From assembly GCA_015680635.1 (NCBI GenBank), contig JAABOA010000061.1, positions 9,210-29,309 on the forward strand: DNA of 20,100 nt. Reading direction: 5' to 3'. Under the pieces are notes generated by a model. The model made no database searches, had not been told where the DNA came from, and saw only the letters and a list, made by a program, of their open reading frames with translations. Numbering within the stretch: the stretch's first letter is position 1; the number at the start of each line of letters is the position of its first letter. The DNA comes from Lunasporangiospora selenospora. Its lineage: Eukaryota; Mortierellomycota; Mortierellomycetes; Mortierellales; Mortierellaceae. A program made the translations under genes and the position numbers. This document shows positions 20,070 through 20,100 of this stretch, piece after piece.

Positions 20070-20094
20070 AGGTGCAAGTAAGTCTGCTTTATTA
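20070..20094 (-). repeat. right terminal inverted repeat
   Basis: Reverse complement of the left repeat at 22 of 25 positions; it contains GGTGCAAGTAAG and ends GCTTTATTA. Confidence 0.8.
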
Positions 20095-20100
20095 AGGTAT

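Larger units (their letters stand above)
19381..20094. mobile_element. 714-bp noncoding segment with terminal inverted repeats (MITE-like element or structured-RNA gene)
   Basis: The ends are inverted copies: 19381-19405 pairs with 20070-20094 over 25 positions with three mismatches and no gap. The outermost TA on both sides would fit a TA target-site duplication of the Tc1/mariner type. No protein frame of note lies inside. The interior holds many short perfect hairpins, which is compatible with a nonautonomous DNA transposon or with a long folded RNA closed by a 25-bp helix. I recognise no known family. The segment ends six bases before the window edge, so it may be part of something larger. 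Confidence 0.55.

Overview
The window reads as nuclear DNA from a fungus, probably an early-diverging lineage (Mucoromycota or Mortierellomycota-like; the placement is a guess). It holds four densely spliced protein genes with short introns (about 50-190 bp), pyrimidine-rich promoters, AATAAA poly(A) signals and no bacterial features. I rebuilt the genes by hand: each exon joins its neighbour in a matching codon phase, and conserved family motifs reappear across the junctions.

Layout. (1) Positions 5481 to 1, minus strand: a 20-exon ZGRF1-type DNA helicase. It has an N-terminal DUF2439 domain, a long linker, an Upf1-like superfamily 1 helicase core and an acidic C-terminal tail that runs off the window. 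(2) 5829-7006, plus strand: a ubiquitin-like plus WLM-domain zinc metalloprotease in three exons. Genes 1 and 2 are divergent and share a 347-bp, G-poor, pyrimidine-rich promoter. (3) 7508-11573, plus: importin beta-4 (Kap123/IPO4 family), ten exons, with one unexplained frameshift near 9317. (4) About 11985-17744, plus: an OCRL/INPP5B-type inositol polyphosphate 5-phosphatase with PH, 5-phosphatase, ASH and degenerate RhoGAP domains. Seventeen exons are well supported, plus an uncertain first exon.

From 17745 to the right edge there is no convincing gene, only a 50-codon ORF resembling a mitochondrial presequence. At 19381-20094 a 714-bp noncoding segment is bounded by 25-bp inverted repeats (22 of 25 pairs) and is full of perfect hairpins. 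A TATAAATA box lies 19 bp upstream. It is either a MITE-like nonautonomous transposon or the gene for a long structured RNA, and it is the least explained part of the window.

Function. The helicase family acts in homologous recombination and crosslink repair, and WLM proteases relate to Wss1/SPRTN crosslink proteases, so the shared promoter may couple two genome-maintenance genes. Kap123 imports ribosomal proteins and histones. OCRL-type phosphatases act on endosomal and Golgi phosphoinositides. No link between these last two is evident.
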